Shown piece after piece: positions 11,877 through 20,424 of a DNA stretch of 64,000 nt (the first letter of the stretch is position 1; every line of letters begins with the position of its first letter). The position numbers were made by a program, and so were the translations under genes. The notes under the pieces are model-generated. The model saw nothing but the letters and a program-made list of their open reading frames with translations. It had not been told where the DNA came from and did not search any database. The stretch is from Prorocentrum cordatum (lineage: Eukaryota > Sar > Dinophyceae > Prorocentrales > Prorocentraceae): positions 43,501 to 107,500 of the forward strand of contig CAUYUJ010022416.1 of NCBI GenBank assembly GCA_963575745.1. Direction: 5' to 3'.

Positions 11877-11880
<4 letters not shown>
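11859..11880 (-). other. Spliced-leader (DinoSL) relic
   Basis: On the minus strand this reads CCGTAGCC, then A and five T, then GGCTCAAG. The dinoflagellate spliced leader as published has four T, so the match is 21 of 21 plus one inserted T. It sits directly after (TA)n and directly before ATGGCGGGG, in the position a trans-spliced leader has on an mRNA. This means the LINE copied here came from a trans-spliced transcript. Confidence 0.93.

Positions 11881-11908
<28 letters not shown>
11881..11908. repeat. (TA)n tract between the two retroelements
   Basis: This is a pure TA dinucleotide array. On the minus strand it follows the 3' end of the DIRS-like element (ACACAGAGATAAA) and precedes the LINE leader, so it is shared by both insertions. 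Confidence 0.95.
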
Positions 11909-11909
<1 letters not shown>

Positions 11910-11912
<3 letters not shown>

Positions 11913-12108
11913 CTCTGTGTCCCCTTTCCTCCTCTCTCTCCTTTTTACTCCTCTCACCAGGGGTTTTGTGCTGCAGGGGGGCTGCCAGCGGAGACCCCCC
12001 CCCATGTCCTCCGGGGACTCCGAAGCCTGGCCAGGGGCGGCAGCGCGACGCGAGTCCGAACCCTCGGAGTTGACCGGGAGCGGCAGCGCGACGCGAGTCC
12101 GAACCCCC
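11910..12108. repeat. ~200 bp direct repeat, copy 1
   Basis: This is nearly identical to 12,354-12,550. It contains the words TTATCTCTGTGTCCCC, CACCAGGGGTTTTGTGCT and repeated GGCAGCGCGACGCGAGTCCGAACCC units. It lies in the 3' part of the DIRS-like element, downstream of the recombinase gene. Sequence between the two copies (12,109-12,353) is different and holds another diverged GCAGCGC...GTCCGAACCCC unit. Confidence 0.9.
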
Positions 12109-12353
12109 TCGGGCGAGGGCGGCAGCGCTCGACGCGTGTCCGAACCCCCCCCGGGACCCCTTTCCCTTGGACTCCTGCTGGGATGGCCTCAGCACATCCT
12201 CAGATGGCTCGCAATCGGCACATCTTCTAGCCAACTCGGCATGGGCAGGGTTTCAGGGCGGGGCCGAGGCGGCTACGGAGAGGCGGTTTAGAGGAGATCG
12301 TTTCGAGGACGGAGGGGGGACGAGATAAAACCCATGAGAATCTCAAGGATATT

Positions 12354-12550
12354 TATCTCTGTGTCCCCTTTCCTCGTCTCTCTCCTTTTTACTCCTCTCA
12401 CCAGGGGTTTTGTGCTACAGGGGGGCTGCCAGCGGAGACCCCCCCCCATGTCCTCCGGGGACTCCGAAGCCTGGCCAGGGGCGGCAGCGCGACGCGAGTC
12501 CGAACCCTCGGAGTTGACCGGGAGCGGCAGCGCGACGCGAGTCCGAACCC
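12354..12550. repeat. ~200 bp direct repeat, copy 2
   Basis: This is the second copy of the repeat at 11,910-12,108, located about 100 bp downstream of the recombinase stop. On the minus strand it ends in GATAAATATCC where copy 1 runs into (TA)n. Confidence 0.9.
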
Positions 12551-12652
12551 CTTTCTGGTTTACCGCCAATATTTCCCAGGGACGGGTGGGGAGGGTCTGG
12601 AAAATGCTGACAGCGAAGCTGCTCAGATATTTTGCACCTTCTTTTCACTCTC

Positions 12653-13609
12653 TCATCCCACATCAAAGTTAAGAGCACTCGCCAGTACACGAAATCGTTC
12701 CAACTCTGCAGGCAAGAAATCGTTCTGAAGCAAAGTTTGCACACCGTCACTGATGTACAGTCTGGCCACAGCAGTGTCCTGCCATCTCCCAACTATCAAA
12801 GTCAAGCCCATGTTCTCGAACCTTCTATAATGAGTGGTGGCACCTCCACGGCGTAAAGAATATATCTGATATCCGTGCCGCTCCAGGTTCAACGACCTCA
12901 AGAGAGCTTTGAACACATCACGAAATTCGGGCACGGTGCCCTGCAGCAACGAGCTCTCAGGCGGCAAATTCTGAGTGAGCACTCTGATGAAGTGAACAAT
13001 CCTGGCGTCGTGGAGTGTGACCGACTCCTCGCAGTGTCGTCTCTTGCCTGCCTTGGTCACTGGCAAGGCTATGACAAGGCTGAGGCCGTCGTTGCTGAAC
13101 TGCAGCTGCCACTTACGAAGAGTGAGAAGCTCCATTGTTCGCAGAAATACGGAGTAGCCAATCACAAGCAGCACCGCCACGTCGTTTCGACTCCAGGACC
13201 GAGCCACCGTGGCAAGTGACATCAGCACATACTCGGGCATGGGTGGTGCTCGTTGTGGCATCTCAGTGCGTTGCCAAGCCTTCAGCAAGTTCCACGCACT
13301 GTGAAACACTCTCTTGCGTCGCAAGAAAAACTGTACGCCAGACAAAGTGGCCCCAGCATCTCCAGCAGGCCTCCCATGCGCCCATAGCGTCTCTATCCAT
13401 TCACATAACTGAAAATCGAGCTGCTCCAGGTCAGTGGCCACGTCGATACCATGGGCACGAATCCAAGAGACAAAGCTTTGCACCATCTGACCATATCTGC
13501 GAAACGTACGAGGTTGAACTAGTGTGTGTGATAATCTGCCAATCGCGCGTCGTACCCGAATGCGGGACACCAAGTCTATCTCATAATCAATGCGACGCTT
13601 CCTCGGCAT
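12653..13609 (-). CDS. ORF3: DIRS-type tyrosine recombinase
   Basis: 318 aa, ATG at 13,607-13,609, overlapping the end of ORF2 by 23 nt. The N-terminal half is a helical core-binding domain (RTFRRYGQMVQSFVSWIRAH ... LCEWIETLWAHG). The catalytic half shows the recombinase signatures in order: the first Arg in GYSVFLRTMELLTLRKW; a Lys-rich strand (LPVTKAGKRRH); the second box SLRRGGATTHYRR, in which the usual HxxR is replaced by LRRG as in many DIRS and dinoflagellate recombinases; a GRWQ turn; and the nucleophile Tyr in ARLYISDG. In this family it integrates a circular cDNA by strand exchange. All catalytic residues I expect for a DIRS-type enzyme are present. Confidence 0.9.
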   Translation of the reverse strand: MPRKRRIDYEIDLVSRIRVRRAIGRLSHTLVQPRTFRRYGQMVQSFVSWIRAHGIDVATDLEQLDFQLCEWIETLWAHGRPAGDAGATLSGVQFFLRRKRVFHSAWNLLKAWQRTEMPQRAPPMPEYVLMSLATVARSWSRNDVAVLLVIGYSVFLRTMELLTLRKWQLQFSNDGLSLVIALPVTKAGKRRHCEESVTLHDARIVHFIRVLTQNLPPESSLLQGTVPEFRDVFKALLRSLNLERHGYQIYSLRRGGATTHYRRFENMGLTLIVGRWQDTAVARLYISDGVQTLLQNDFLPAELERFRVLASALNFDVG

Positions 13610-16600
13610 TGCTGTTACCTGACGGGCCGCCTTCCCGCGAGGGGTCGTCGGCTGGGTTCTTGTCCGTCTCGGTGTACCCGTAGATCGGTCTTGCCGACGC
13701 CGCCAGGACCAGAGCTGAGATCCTCTTGACGGCTGCGTTGAGCAGATGCGAGGAAGAGCGCCCCCGCGATATCACACCAAGTCCAACCTGCGAATCCATC
13801 AGATGAGCGAACCTCGTGCCAAGGTGATGGCCCACTCTGAAGCGCCAGCGAAGGCCTGCCAGCGTGCTCAGCACCTCCAGCGCCGTGATGTGGCTCTTCC
13901 ACCTCCACTTCCAGACCAGCACTGTCTTCCACGTCCAGCGGCTCACGCTGATCGGGCGGCGTGGCCACAAGTCAGGGCGCATGACCTCCAGCGTGTCGAG
14001 GCGCACGTCCGAGCCCCTCACCTCAGCTCGCCGGATCAGCTCCTCCACGATCTGAATGCTTGGGTCCGCCTGCGCCTCGGCCTCTTCGAGGCCACGGTCC
14101 CTGATCACGACCCCACTGTCGTCGCCCTCCTTGGCCACCTGCACCAGGCCCTCAGCAGCGTCGAAGGCGCCTCCGACCGCGCGCGCCTCCGCTATCGTGG
14201 GGACCGTGTCCAGGTAGCCGCGTCGGTGAGCCCAGTGCGCCACTATCCAGGCCACCGCACCGCACTGGAACGAGTTGCCCAGCAGGGCGCATCGTACCAC
14301 CTCGAGCTCAGCCAGCTTGCGGAATCGTGTGGCCCGCGCTGCCGCCGTGTGCCCAGGTGGAAAGTCCATCAACATCTCTCTCTCAAAGGAGTCCGCAGGC
14401 TCCAGCGCACCTCCTTGCCATCGAAGACAGTGAGGATCTCGAAACTGGTACGGCGCGTAGCAGAAGTCGTGCCTCCGCCAACGCTCCAGCTCGGCCTCGC
14501 TGCACTGGTGCAGGCCTTTCGGCTTGTCGCCGGCACGCCCGCGCGGGATGCACCTCGCGAAGGTGGGCAGACGCTGCTCAGGAACCTCGGCTCCTGACCA
14601 CTCTCGCCCAGGGCGCAGCCAGCGGCCCAGCGGGCCTGGACCTCCAGGGATCGTCACTTTCACCACCTCACTCTTCACACTGACTTCGCCCTGCCACGGC
14701 GTCATGAGGTCGGTGTCACACCAGTAGAGCCTCTCTCGGCGAACGTGTGAGATGTCGGCGGCATCGATCATCACCGGGGCCAGCCCCATGTGCTCTGACA
14801 TCGTGTCGCGATCCTCGGCCGTCATGGAGGACACATTCTCGATCAAGTCGAACACCTCGACCTCCACGGAGAACACCTCCTTCACCAGCGACTTCACCCG
14901 CTTGATCTCGTAGAAGAGGCCCGACCTCGCCCCTGACAGCCCTCGCCTATCGACGCTCAGCCTGGTGAGGTCCACGCAGGGAGCTCCAGCAAACAGGAGA
15001 ACCCAGCGCACGTGAGGGGCCCTGTCCCGGATCTTGGCGATGTCCTGCGCGCTCAGCTTCGCGACGTCGCCCAGCTCCACCACGTCCGGCCACGCGTGCT
15101 TGACCACGCGGCAGGCCTCTGGGTCCGTCTCCGACGCGGCATACACGGCCACGCTCAGCCCCAGCATGTCGAGGGCCCGCCTTCCACCTCCGATCCCGTC
15201 GAAGAGCGACAGCAGCACGCCCTCGTCCTGCAGCCGCCCCACCTGGCGTCTGCGAGAAGCCTTGGCTGCCTCAACGCCGTGTGGGAGCAGGCGCACAGCC
15301 CGGCATACTGCCCCCTTGCGCATGCTGGCGTCGGACACGGTGACGAGCCCGCTCACGGGCGTCCTGAGGTCGCACCTCATGAGCGGCAGGAGCCCCACGG
15401 CCAGCAGCAGCTCCCTCTGGACGGGAGCGGGCAACCTGCGCTCGCCTCTCCAGCGCACCACGGCACGCCACAGGCCGTCGAACACGGACATCGTCTCACG
15501 CCTGAACATCATCGCTCGCACCCAGCGGCCCGCCACCACCTGCAGCCAAGTCTGAGTCAGCACACTCCGATCAAGCGTGGCGAAGGTGAGGCCCAGCAGG
15601 CGGTACACGAACTCCAGGGGCGGGCTGATCACGCCCCTCGTGCCGTCAATGAGCTCACCCAAAACTTGACTGACAGGCTCACGGCACACTGCCTTATCCT
15701 CGCTCCTGGGCACGCCCCGCTGCGCGTACCTCTCGCAAGCCAGCTGCACCACCTCGGGGGGGCCCTGTGCCTTCAGCGCCGCCGCGGAGACCTCGTCGGT
15801 AACCTCCAGCACGTCCAGGTTGTCGATGTACACCTGCCACACTACCCAGCAAGCCGTACCAGGACCCTCCGGCATGAGCGCGTCTACTCCTCTCGTCGCC
15901 TTCGGCACCGTCTCCGACCACACCTTGACCAGCACGTCCCCGTGGCAGCGCTGCCCTCGCCTGCAGTGGCACAGGAGGCGACAGCCCGAGAGCTCGGGCA
16001 AGCAGGCCAGCAGATCGGGCGAGTCGCGCAGGTGGCTCTCGTAGTTCGCGATGGCCTCGTTCCTCGGCATCATCTTTGACACCTTGAAGGGGTTCGCCCA
16101 CTTGGAGGGGGAGAAGCCGTACCGCTGCCCTGTGCGACCGATGTACACCTGTGGGCGCTCGTCGTCGTAGGATTGGCCCAGCTCGCCTCGCACCGGCGGC
16201 CTCGCCTCGCCCTGAGAGACCACCGAGCCCCTCTCACGATGTGGAGGCAGAGGAAGGTCACGCCGCAATTCACGGTCCTCAGGCAGCGGAGGCACTCCCT
16301 CCAGCCACTCACGAAGCAGCCGCCGGTGGATGTGCTGGATGATGCCTGTCGCCGACACCCAGCCCATCGGGATCACGGCCGCGGCCACGTGCACCTCGCC
16401 GGTCCCGTCAAGACCGAGGCAGGACCTGCTCACCTTCTTGGAGAGCGCCATGTACTTGTGCCACACCGCGGGCAACCGGTACACGTAGAAGCAGCACTTG
16501 AGGTCCTCCGACGAGCTCATCATCACCTCGCCGCTCCTCAAGATGATGCTCTTCCACTTGTCTGTCGTCGGGAGGAGACCCATGTCCCCCTGGACCGTCT

Positions 16601-18560
16601 CCTGCATCCAGTTGCTCGGGATGATGTTCATCACCAGCCGCTGCGGCCCCGAGCCTTTGACGTGTCCCGACTTTCGTACACCAAAGAGGCCGCCCAGCAC
16701 GCGACGGCCCTTGACCTTCACGATCTCGTCGGCCTCGATCGGGACGAGGATGCCCCTGTTCACGAGCGCGGCCGCGATGAGCTCCCACTCGTCATCCTCG
16801 GCCCAGACGCGCGGGGTCTTGGGCATCTCGCCCAGCTCCGCGGGGCTCTTCATCACCCACTCCGGGTGCTCCAGCACGCTCCTTATCCAACCTTCGCTCA
16901 CCTCGGTCGCCAGCACCGAGCCGCAAGCCTCCTTCGGCGGCAGGGCGAGCAAGAGGCGCTCGCGGTCCAGCTGCTCGGCTGGGTACACCTCCATGCCCGT
17001 GTAGCTCACTGCCGACGACTTCAGCTCCTGGGTCCAGTCGAGGTTCGCCACGGAGCCCTCGTACTGGCACAGGAACGTGCCCACACTCCTGGCCAGCAAC
17101 CTCAGGGCCTTCAGCTGCACCGCGCTGGCGGGCCCGTGCCTCACCTTCCAGGGGGCCATCTTGAGACCAGGGTGCTTGCCCCCCAGCGCGTACTGGAAGT
17201 TCAGGCTCAGGACAGTGAGCTTCAGCCAGCCGTTCAGGTCGTCCTCGAAGGAGGGATCGACTGGCTTCGATTCGCCGAACACAACGCCGTTCATGCTCAA
17301 CTCCTCGATCGCCAGATCGACGCAGGGCAACGGCAGCAGGTCACGCCGTCCGTTCCCTGCGGTCAGTGGTGAGAGGATATCATCGTACGATTTCGCATCA
17401 AAATTGCCAAGTGCCCCGCTCGACGCGGGCGAAGAAGTACTGAGATCAGCTAGACGGCGTCCCACAACACGAACTGGAGCTCCACAGAGACTGCCCAGCT
17501 CACTGGCGGCACGCGTCTGGTTCAAGTAGGGAAAGTCGTGAATTCGCGTGGACGGCTCGTCCGAGACTGCGCCATGAGCGGCGCCGTTGCACTCATCCTC
17601 AAGGTACGAGGAGAAGGTGATCTCGGACTCCCAGCTGCCGTCGGACGTGCAGTCACACGCCTCTCGAGCGCCCTCGAAGCTCATGCATTCTACTTCCGAT
17701 TCTTGTTGGGCCTCTTGCCCTGGCCCTTGTCCTTGCCCTTGCCACGGGCCTGACCCTTCGTGCCGCCCTTGCCCTTCGGGTTCCACGAGCGCCAAGGTGG
17801 CGTCCCGCGGTGCTGCCCTTTGTCGCCCTTCGGCTTGCCCTTGTTGCCAGCCTTCGCCTCCGTGGTCACGTCGTCCTCGAACCTCGCGCGACGAATAGGG
17901 CTCGAGGGTCTCCGAAGGGCCGGCTTGCGATCCACTCCAGGGCTGATCGAACCAGGTGCTGGCCGCCAGTGTGGCGACGGGCCCCTCGGGCTCCCCGATC
18001 TCTCGCCAGCGCCTGTCCCGGCTGCCGGGCTCGGCGACGCTCTCCTTACTGCCTCGACAGCGTCCCCGCGACCGCGACCTCGCCCTCGGCCGCGTCCACG
18101 CCAGAGCTTCGCCCTCCACCTGTCCTTCCTCGATCCGGGCGTCGGCGCATCCTTCTCCCCCTGTGCTCCAGGACTCGATATCTGTGGGGGCGGCGGTGCG
18201 GGAGAGGGCGTCCTGGTGCGCCCACCCTCTCCCTCGCCGAGTCCCTAGGGGGGCCTCCTCGCGCCCGCTCGAGTGAGGCGCTCCTTCAGCTTCGCGCCCT
18301 CCGAGTAGGACGCCACGGCCGCCGACACCTCGGCGCTGCTGGCCAGCCCGATGTCGGTGGAGTCGATCAGCTCGAGGTGCTCGGCCACCTTCCAGTGCCC
18401 GTCCTTGGTGGCCTGCTCGATGGCCTTCAGCCTCTGCATCAGCATGTCGCCCAGCTGCGGCAGATCGCCCCTCGTGAGGGCGTCCAAGCACTCCCCGATC
18501 ATCCTCATCTCGCGCACATTCCGCACCCCCATCTCGCTCTGAGGGTGCATGCCGTGCCAC
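13587..18560 (-). CDS. ORF2: reverse transcriptase, split RNase H, C5 DNA methyltransferase, DUF4326-like insert
   Basis: 1657 aa open frame. There is no ATG at 18,560 (GTG), and residues 1-105 overlap ORF1, so expression by frameshifting is likely. Residues 1-300 are Arg/Gly-rich. RT spans about 600-930: RLVMNIIPSN, SSEDLKCCFYVYRLPAVW (motif A), PMGWVSATGIIQHIHR (motif B, ~731-746) and VYIDNLDV (motif C, ~910-917, a Y-x-D-N version). Between B and C lies a DUF4326-like domain (~804-885): VYIGR, PSKWANPF, LLCHCRRGQRCHGDVL. RNase H starts at ~1072 (LVTVSDASM) and is completed at ~1557-1641 (ITALEVLSTLAGL, AHLMDSQVGLG, TDKNPADDPSR). In between, ~1115-1440, is a full C5 methyltransferase: LFDGIGGG, GAPCVDLT with catalytic Cys ~1195, ENV, RRERLYW and LLGNSFQCGA. 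All catalytic motifs look intact. Confidence 0.9.
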   Translation of the reverse strand: MARHAPSERDGGAECARDEDDRGVLGRPHEGRSAAAGRHADAEAEGHRAGHQGRALEGGRAPRADRLHRHRAGQQRRGVGGRGVLLGGREAEGAPHSSGREEAPLGTRRGRGWAHQDALSRTAAPTDIESWSTGGEGCADARIEEGQVEGEALAWTRPRARSRSRGRCRGSKESVAEPGSRDRRWREIGEPEGPVATLAASTWFDQPWSGSQAGPSETLEPYSSREVRGRRDHGGEGWQQGQAEGRQRAAPRDATLALVEPEGQGRHEGSGPWQGQGQGPGQEAQQESEVECMSFEGAREACDCTSDGSWESEITFSSYLEDECNGAAHGAVSDEPSTRIHDFPYLNQTRAASELGSLCGAPVRVVGRRLADLSTSSPASSGALGNFDAKSYDDILSPLTAGNGRRDLLPLPCVDLAIEELSMNGVVFGESKPVDPSFEDDLNGWLKLTVLSLNFQYALGGKHPGLKMAPWKVRHGPASAVQLKALRLLARSVGTFLCQYEGSVANLDWTQELKSSAVSYTGMEVYPAEQLDRERLLLALPPKEACGSVLATEVSEGWIRSVLEHPEWVMKSPAELGEMPKTPRVWAEDDEWELIAAALVNRGILVPIEADEIVKVKGRRVLGGLFGVRKSGHVKGSGPQRLVMNIIPSNWMQETVQGDMGLLPTTDKWKSIILRSGEVMMSSSEDLKCCFYVYRLPAVWHKYMALSKKVSRSCLGLDGTGEVHVAAAVIPMGWVSATGIIQHIHRRLLREWLEGVPPLPEDRELRRDLPLPPHRERGSVVSQGEARPPVRGELGQSYDDERPQVYIGRTGQRYGFSPSKWANPFKVSKMMPRNEAIANYESHLRDSPDLLACLPELSGCRLLCHCRRGQRCHGDVLVKVWSETVPKATRGVDALMPEGPGTACWVVWQVYIDNLDVLEVTDEVSAAALKAQGPPEVVQLACERYAQRGVPRSEDKAVCREPVSQVLGELIDGTRGVISPPLEFVYRLLGLTFATLDRSVLTQTWLQVVAGRWVRAMMFRRETMSVFDGLWRAVVRWRGERRLPAPVQRELLLAVGLLPLMRCDLRTPVSGLVTVSDASMRKGAVCRAVRLLPHGVEAAKASRRRQVGRLQDEGVLLSLFDGIGGGRRALDMLGLSVAVYAASETDPEACRVVKHAWPDVVELGDVAKLSAQDIAKIRDRAPHVRWVLLFAGAPCVDLTRLSVDRRGLSGARSGLFYEIKRVKSLVKEVFSVEVEVFDLIENVSSMTAEDRDTMSEHMGLAPVMIDAADISHVRRERLYWCDTDLMTPWQGEVSVKSEVVKVTIPGGPGPLGRWLRPGREWSGAEVPEQRLPTFARCIPRGRAGDKPKGLHQCSEAELERWRRHDFCYAPYQFRDPHCLRWQGGALEPADSFEREMLMDFPPGHTAAARATRFRKLAELEVVRCALLGNSFQCGAVAWIVAHWAHRRGYLDTVPTIAEARAVGGAFDAAEGLVQVAKEGDDSGVVIRDRGLEEAEAQADPSIQIVEELIRRAEVRGSDVRLDTLEVMRPDLWPRRPISVSRWTWKTVLVWKWRWKSHITALEVLSTLAGLRWRFRVGHHLGTRFAHLMDSQVGLGVISRGRSSSHLLNAAVKRISALVLAASARPIYGYTETDKNPADDPSREGGPSGNSNAEEASH

Positions 18561-20068
18561 ACGCTCGTGATATACTGCACCACGTTGGACGCCATCCTAT
18601 CCAGCTCATCATCGTTGTCGGCCCCGCCCCGCTGCGCCAAGTATTCACGGATCTGCTTCAGACCCGCTGCCATGAGCGCCCCGGGGTCGGAGCGGGCCAG
18701 CTTCTGCACTCGGCGGCCGGAACCAGCGGTCGGGGCCTCGTCAAAACTCGCACTGTCAGAGCTATCCTTGTCCCTGTTCTTCTGCTTCTTGCGGCTGCGG
18801 CGGCCCTCCAGCGCAGCCTCGGCGCGCTCGGCCAGCGCCTCGCCTATGGAGCGCTTCCTCTGAAGCTTCTCCTTCAGCCTCTTGACGATCTTCCTCATCT
18901 CCTCGGCCGTCTTGCCATCGGCGTCCTCACCGTCGGCACCGCCTGAGCCCTTGGGAGCTCCACCTGCGTTCTTACCTGGCACCACTGGTCCTGCGTCAGC
19001 GGCGGGCGGCGCAGCGCCTGCAGGGAGGGCGCCAGGCGGGGCAGCTCCAGCGCCATCAGCGGCTCCGCCTCCAGGCCCGGCCGCCCCCAGCACGCGCAGC
19101 GTGTCCGAGTGCACCACGTTGCGCCCTGGCCAGGCGGTCGTGCGACAGCACGTCGCCACGCCCTGGGTGCAGAGGTGCACCACGCTGCTTCCCATCGCAA
19201 AGATGCCCTGCAGGATCGGCAAGTAGAGAGGGTCGCTGCTGCTCTCCACTGCGCACTCCACGAACTCCCCTGCCGCGTCAGGTGGGTAGAGCCCTGTCAC
19301 TGTCATCGTCGTCGTCCCGCTTGGCTGACAGGCAGCATCGTACATCACCAGCTCGACGCGGCAACCGGCACTCAGCCCCAGGAGGCCGTGGGTCACTGCC
19401 TGGGGCGCCATGGGCACGTATACCCAAGGACCAGCCTGCTGCGCCGCCGCCGCGACCCCCGCCACCGCTGGCTGGGCGAACGCTGCTCCGAACTGCGGCA
19501 GCGCCCCGCCCGCCACGGGCATGCCTGCCTGCCAGCCCAAGGGCACAGGCGCGGCGGCGGCTGGCACCGCGTGGGCGGCCTGCCCTGCCACGGCGAGGCC
19601 GGCTCCACCCCCAGCGTGAGCGGGTGGCCCCACGAGGGCTCCCACCCCGGGGATCCCTGGGATCAGACCCGGCACCACGGGGCCCCCCATGGCCGCTGGC
19701 GCCCCTGCTCCAGCGCCGGCACCTCTGCCGCGTCCTGCAGCGGGCGGCGGGGCGGCAGGCGGCTTGCCCATGCCGCCCATTGGGCCGCCCATGCCGCCCA
19801 TGCCGCCCTTGCCGCCCATCCCGGGCTTCGCCGCCGCCTTGCCTCCGCCTCCTGGTGCTGCGGGGCCGGCGGCGGCTCCGCCCGCGGCCGCGGCAGCTCC
19901 AGCGGCCACTCCGGCAGGCGGCGGCGGAAGCAAGGCGCCGACGCCAGGCGGCAGCCCCAGAAAGCCGCCCAGCACTCCGCCGCCGCCGACGCCGAGGAGC
20001 CCCCCACCAGGGCCCAACCCAGGCGGGCCAGGCGGGGCGCCCGCGCCAGCCCCCGCGGCGCCGAACAT
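18245..20068 (-). CDS. ORF1: Gag-like protein of the DIRS element
   Basis: About 607 aa from the ATG at 20,066-20,068 (MFGAAG). Residues 1 to ~225 are a Gly/Ala/Pro low-complexity tail. A compact region (~240-345) with [19 protein letters not shown] and [12 protein letters not shown] looks folded. A basic coiled coil follows ([18 protein letters not shown] ... [13 protein letters not shown]), then a helical C-terminal domain ([49 protein letters not shown]) that would suit a capsid-like multimerisation domain. There are no zinc knuckles. I call it Gag-like from its place before RT and the layout; no direct family match is claimed. Its last ~315 nt overlap the start of the ORF2 frame. Confidence 0.7.
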   Translation of the reverse strand: MFGAAGAGAGAPPGPPGLGPGGGLLGVGGGGVLGGFLGLPPGVGALLPPPPAGVAAGAAAAAGGAAAGPAAPGGGGKAAAKPGMGGKGGMGGMGGPMGGMGKPPAAPPPAAGRGRGAGAGAGAPAAMGGPVVPGLIPGIPGVGALVGPPAHAGGGAGLAVAGQAAHAVPAAAAPVPLGWQAGMPVAGGALPQFGAAFAQPAVAGVAAAAQQAGPWVYVPMAPQAVTHGLLGLSAGCRVELVMYDAACQPSGTTTMTVTGLYPPDAAGEFVECAVESSSDPLYLPILQGIFAMGSSVVHLCTQGVATCCRTTAWPGRNVVHSDTLRVLGAAGPGGGAADGAGAAPPGALPAGAAPPAADAGPVVPGKNAGGAPKGSGGADGEDADGKTAEEMRKIVKRLKEKLQRKRSIGEALAERAEAALEGRRSRKKQKNRDKDSSDSASFDEAPTAGSGRRVQKLARSDPGALMAAGLKQIREYLAQRGGADNDDELDRMASNVVQYITSVWHGMHPQSEMGVRNVREMRMIGECLDALTRGDLPQLGDMLMQRLKAIEQATKDGHWKVAEHLELIDSTDIGLASSAEVSAAVASYSEGAKLKERLTRAGARRPP

Positions 20069-20186
20069 CGCCACCGCCGTGCCGCCGCCGCGGCGGCGCG
20101 GGCAGGCGAGCTTCCCCAGTCGCCGAGGGGGAAGCCCAGTCGGGCGCGGGCTCCTCGGAGGGGGTCATTCTGGGGACCCCCGCACC

Positions 20187-20198
20187 CTTAAGCCGAGG

Positions 20199-20201
<3 letters not shown>
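20187..20201 (-). other. Possible shortened spliced-leader relic
   Basis: On the minus strand, directly after (TA)n and before ORF1, the sequence CCGCCTCGGCTTAAG resembles the dinoflagellate leader with the inner TAG and part of the T run deleted (13 of 15 remaining bases agree). It is in the same place as the clear relic of the LINE. However, the 10-mer CCGCCTCGGC also occurs at 12,264-12,273 within the same element, so it could be an element sequence and not a leader. Confidence 0.35.
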
Positions 20202-20261
<60 letters not shown>

Positions 20262-20335
20262 CTGTATGTATGTATGTATGTATGTATGTATGTATGTATG
20301 TATGTATGTATGTATGTATGTATAGAGGGAGACAT
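20202..20335. repeat. (TA)n and (TATG)n microsatellite
   Basis: A pure TA array is followed by a TGTA/TATG tetranucleotide array. It is the 5' flank of the DIRS-like element on the minus strand. Confidence 0.95.
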
Positions 20336-20393
20336 AAATATAAGAGAAGTAGACAGAGAGAGAGAAACAACAAAAAAATAGAGAGGGGAGAGG

Positions 20394-20424
<31 letters not shown>

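Larger units (their letters stand above)
6781..11880 (-). mobile_element. LINE retrotransposon with spliced-leader relic at its 5' end
   Basis: This is a non-LTR retrotransposon read on the minus strand. From 5' to 3' it has a spliced-leader relic (11,859-11,880), ORF1 with a coiled coil (to 10,576), and ORF2 with an apurinic-like endonuclease, reverse transcriptase and C-terminal Cys/His motif (about 10,575-6,818). It is flanked on both sides by (TA)n (11,881-11,908 and 6,761-6,780), which reads as a target site within a TA microsatellite. It looks full-length because the 5' end carries the leader. ORF2 has one frameshift near 8,460, so this copy is probably inactive. The ends are inferred from the leader and the TA tracts; I did not identify a separate poly(A) tail. 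Confidence 0.85.
11910..20201 (-). mobile_element. DIRS-like tyrosine-recombinase retrotransposon with C5 DNA methyltransferase
   Basis: On the minus strand, three overlapping ORFs form a DIRS-type element: ORF1 (Gag-like), ORF2 (RT, RNase H, DNA methyltransferase) and ORF3 (tyrosine recombinase). This is the ORF set of DIRS/Ngaro elements, which use a recombinase in place of a DDE integrase. The methyltransferase is a C5-cytosine type, as reported for dinoflagellate retrotransposons by de Mendoza and colleagues (2018), and not the N6-adenine type of classical DIRS elements. All three ORFs are open, so this copy looks recent. I set the ends at the (TA)n tracts (20,201 and 11,909); the 5' end may carry a shortened leader (20,187-20,201). 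The true terminal and internal repeats of DIRS type were not identified apart from the ~200 bp direct repeat. Confidence 0.85.

Noticed and set aside
10576-12005. N-terminal ~475 codons of the 1255-codon minus-strand frame
   Set aside because: They run antiphase over ORF1 and the TA tract (poly-Tyr/Ile) and are Ser/Arg-rich noise. Only the part from about 10,575 on is ORF2.
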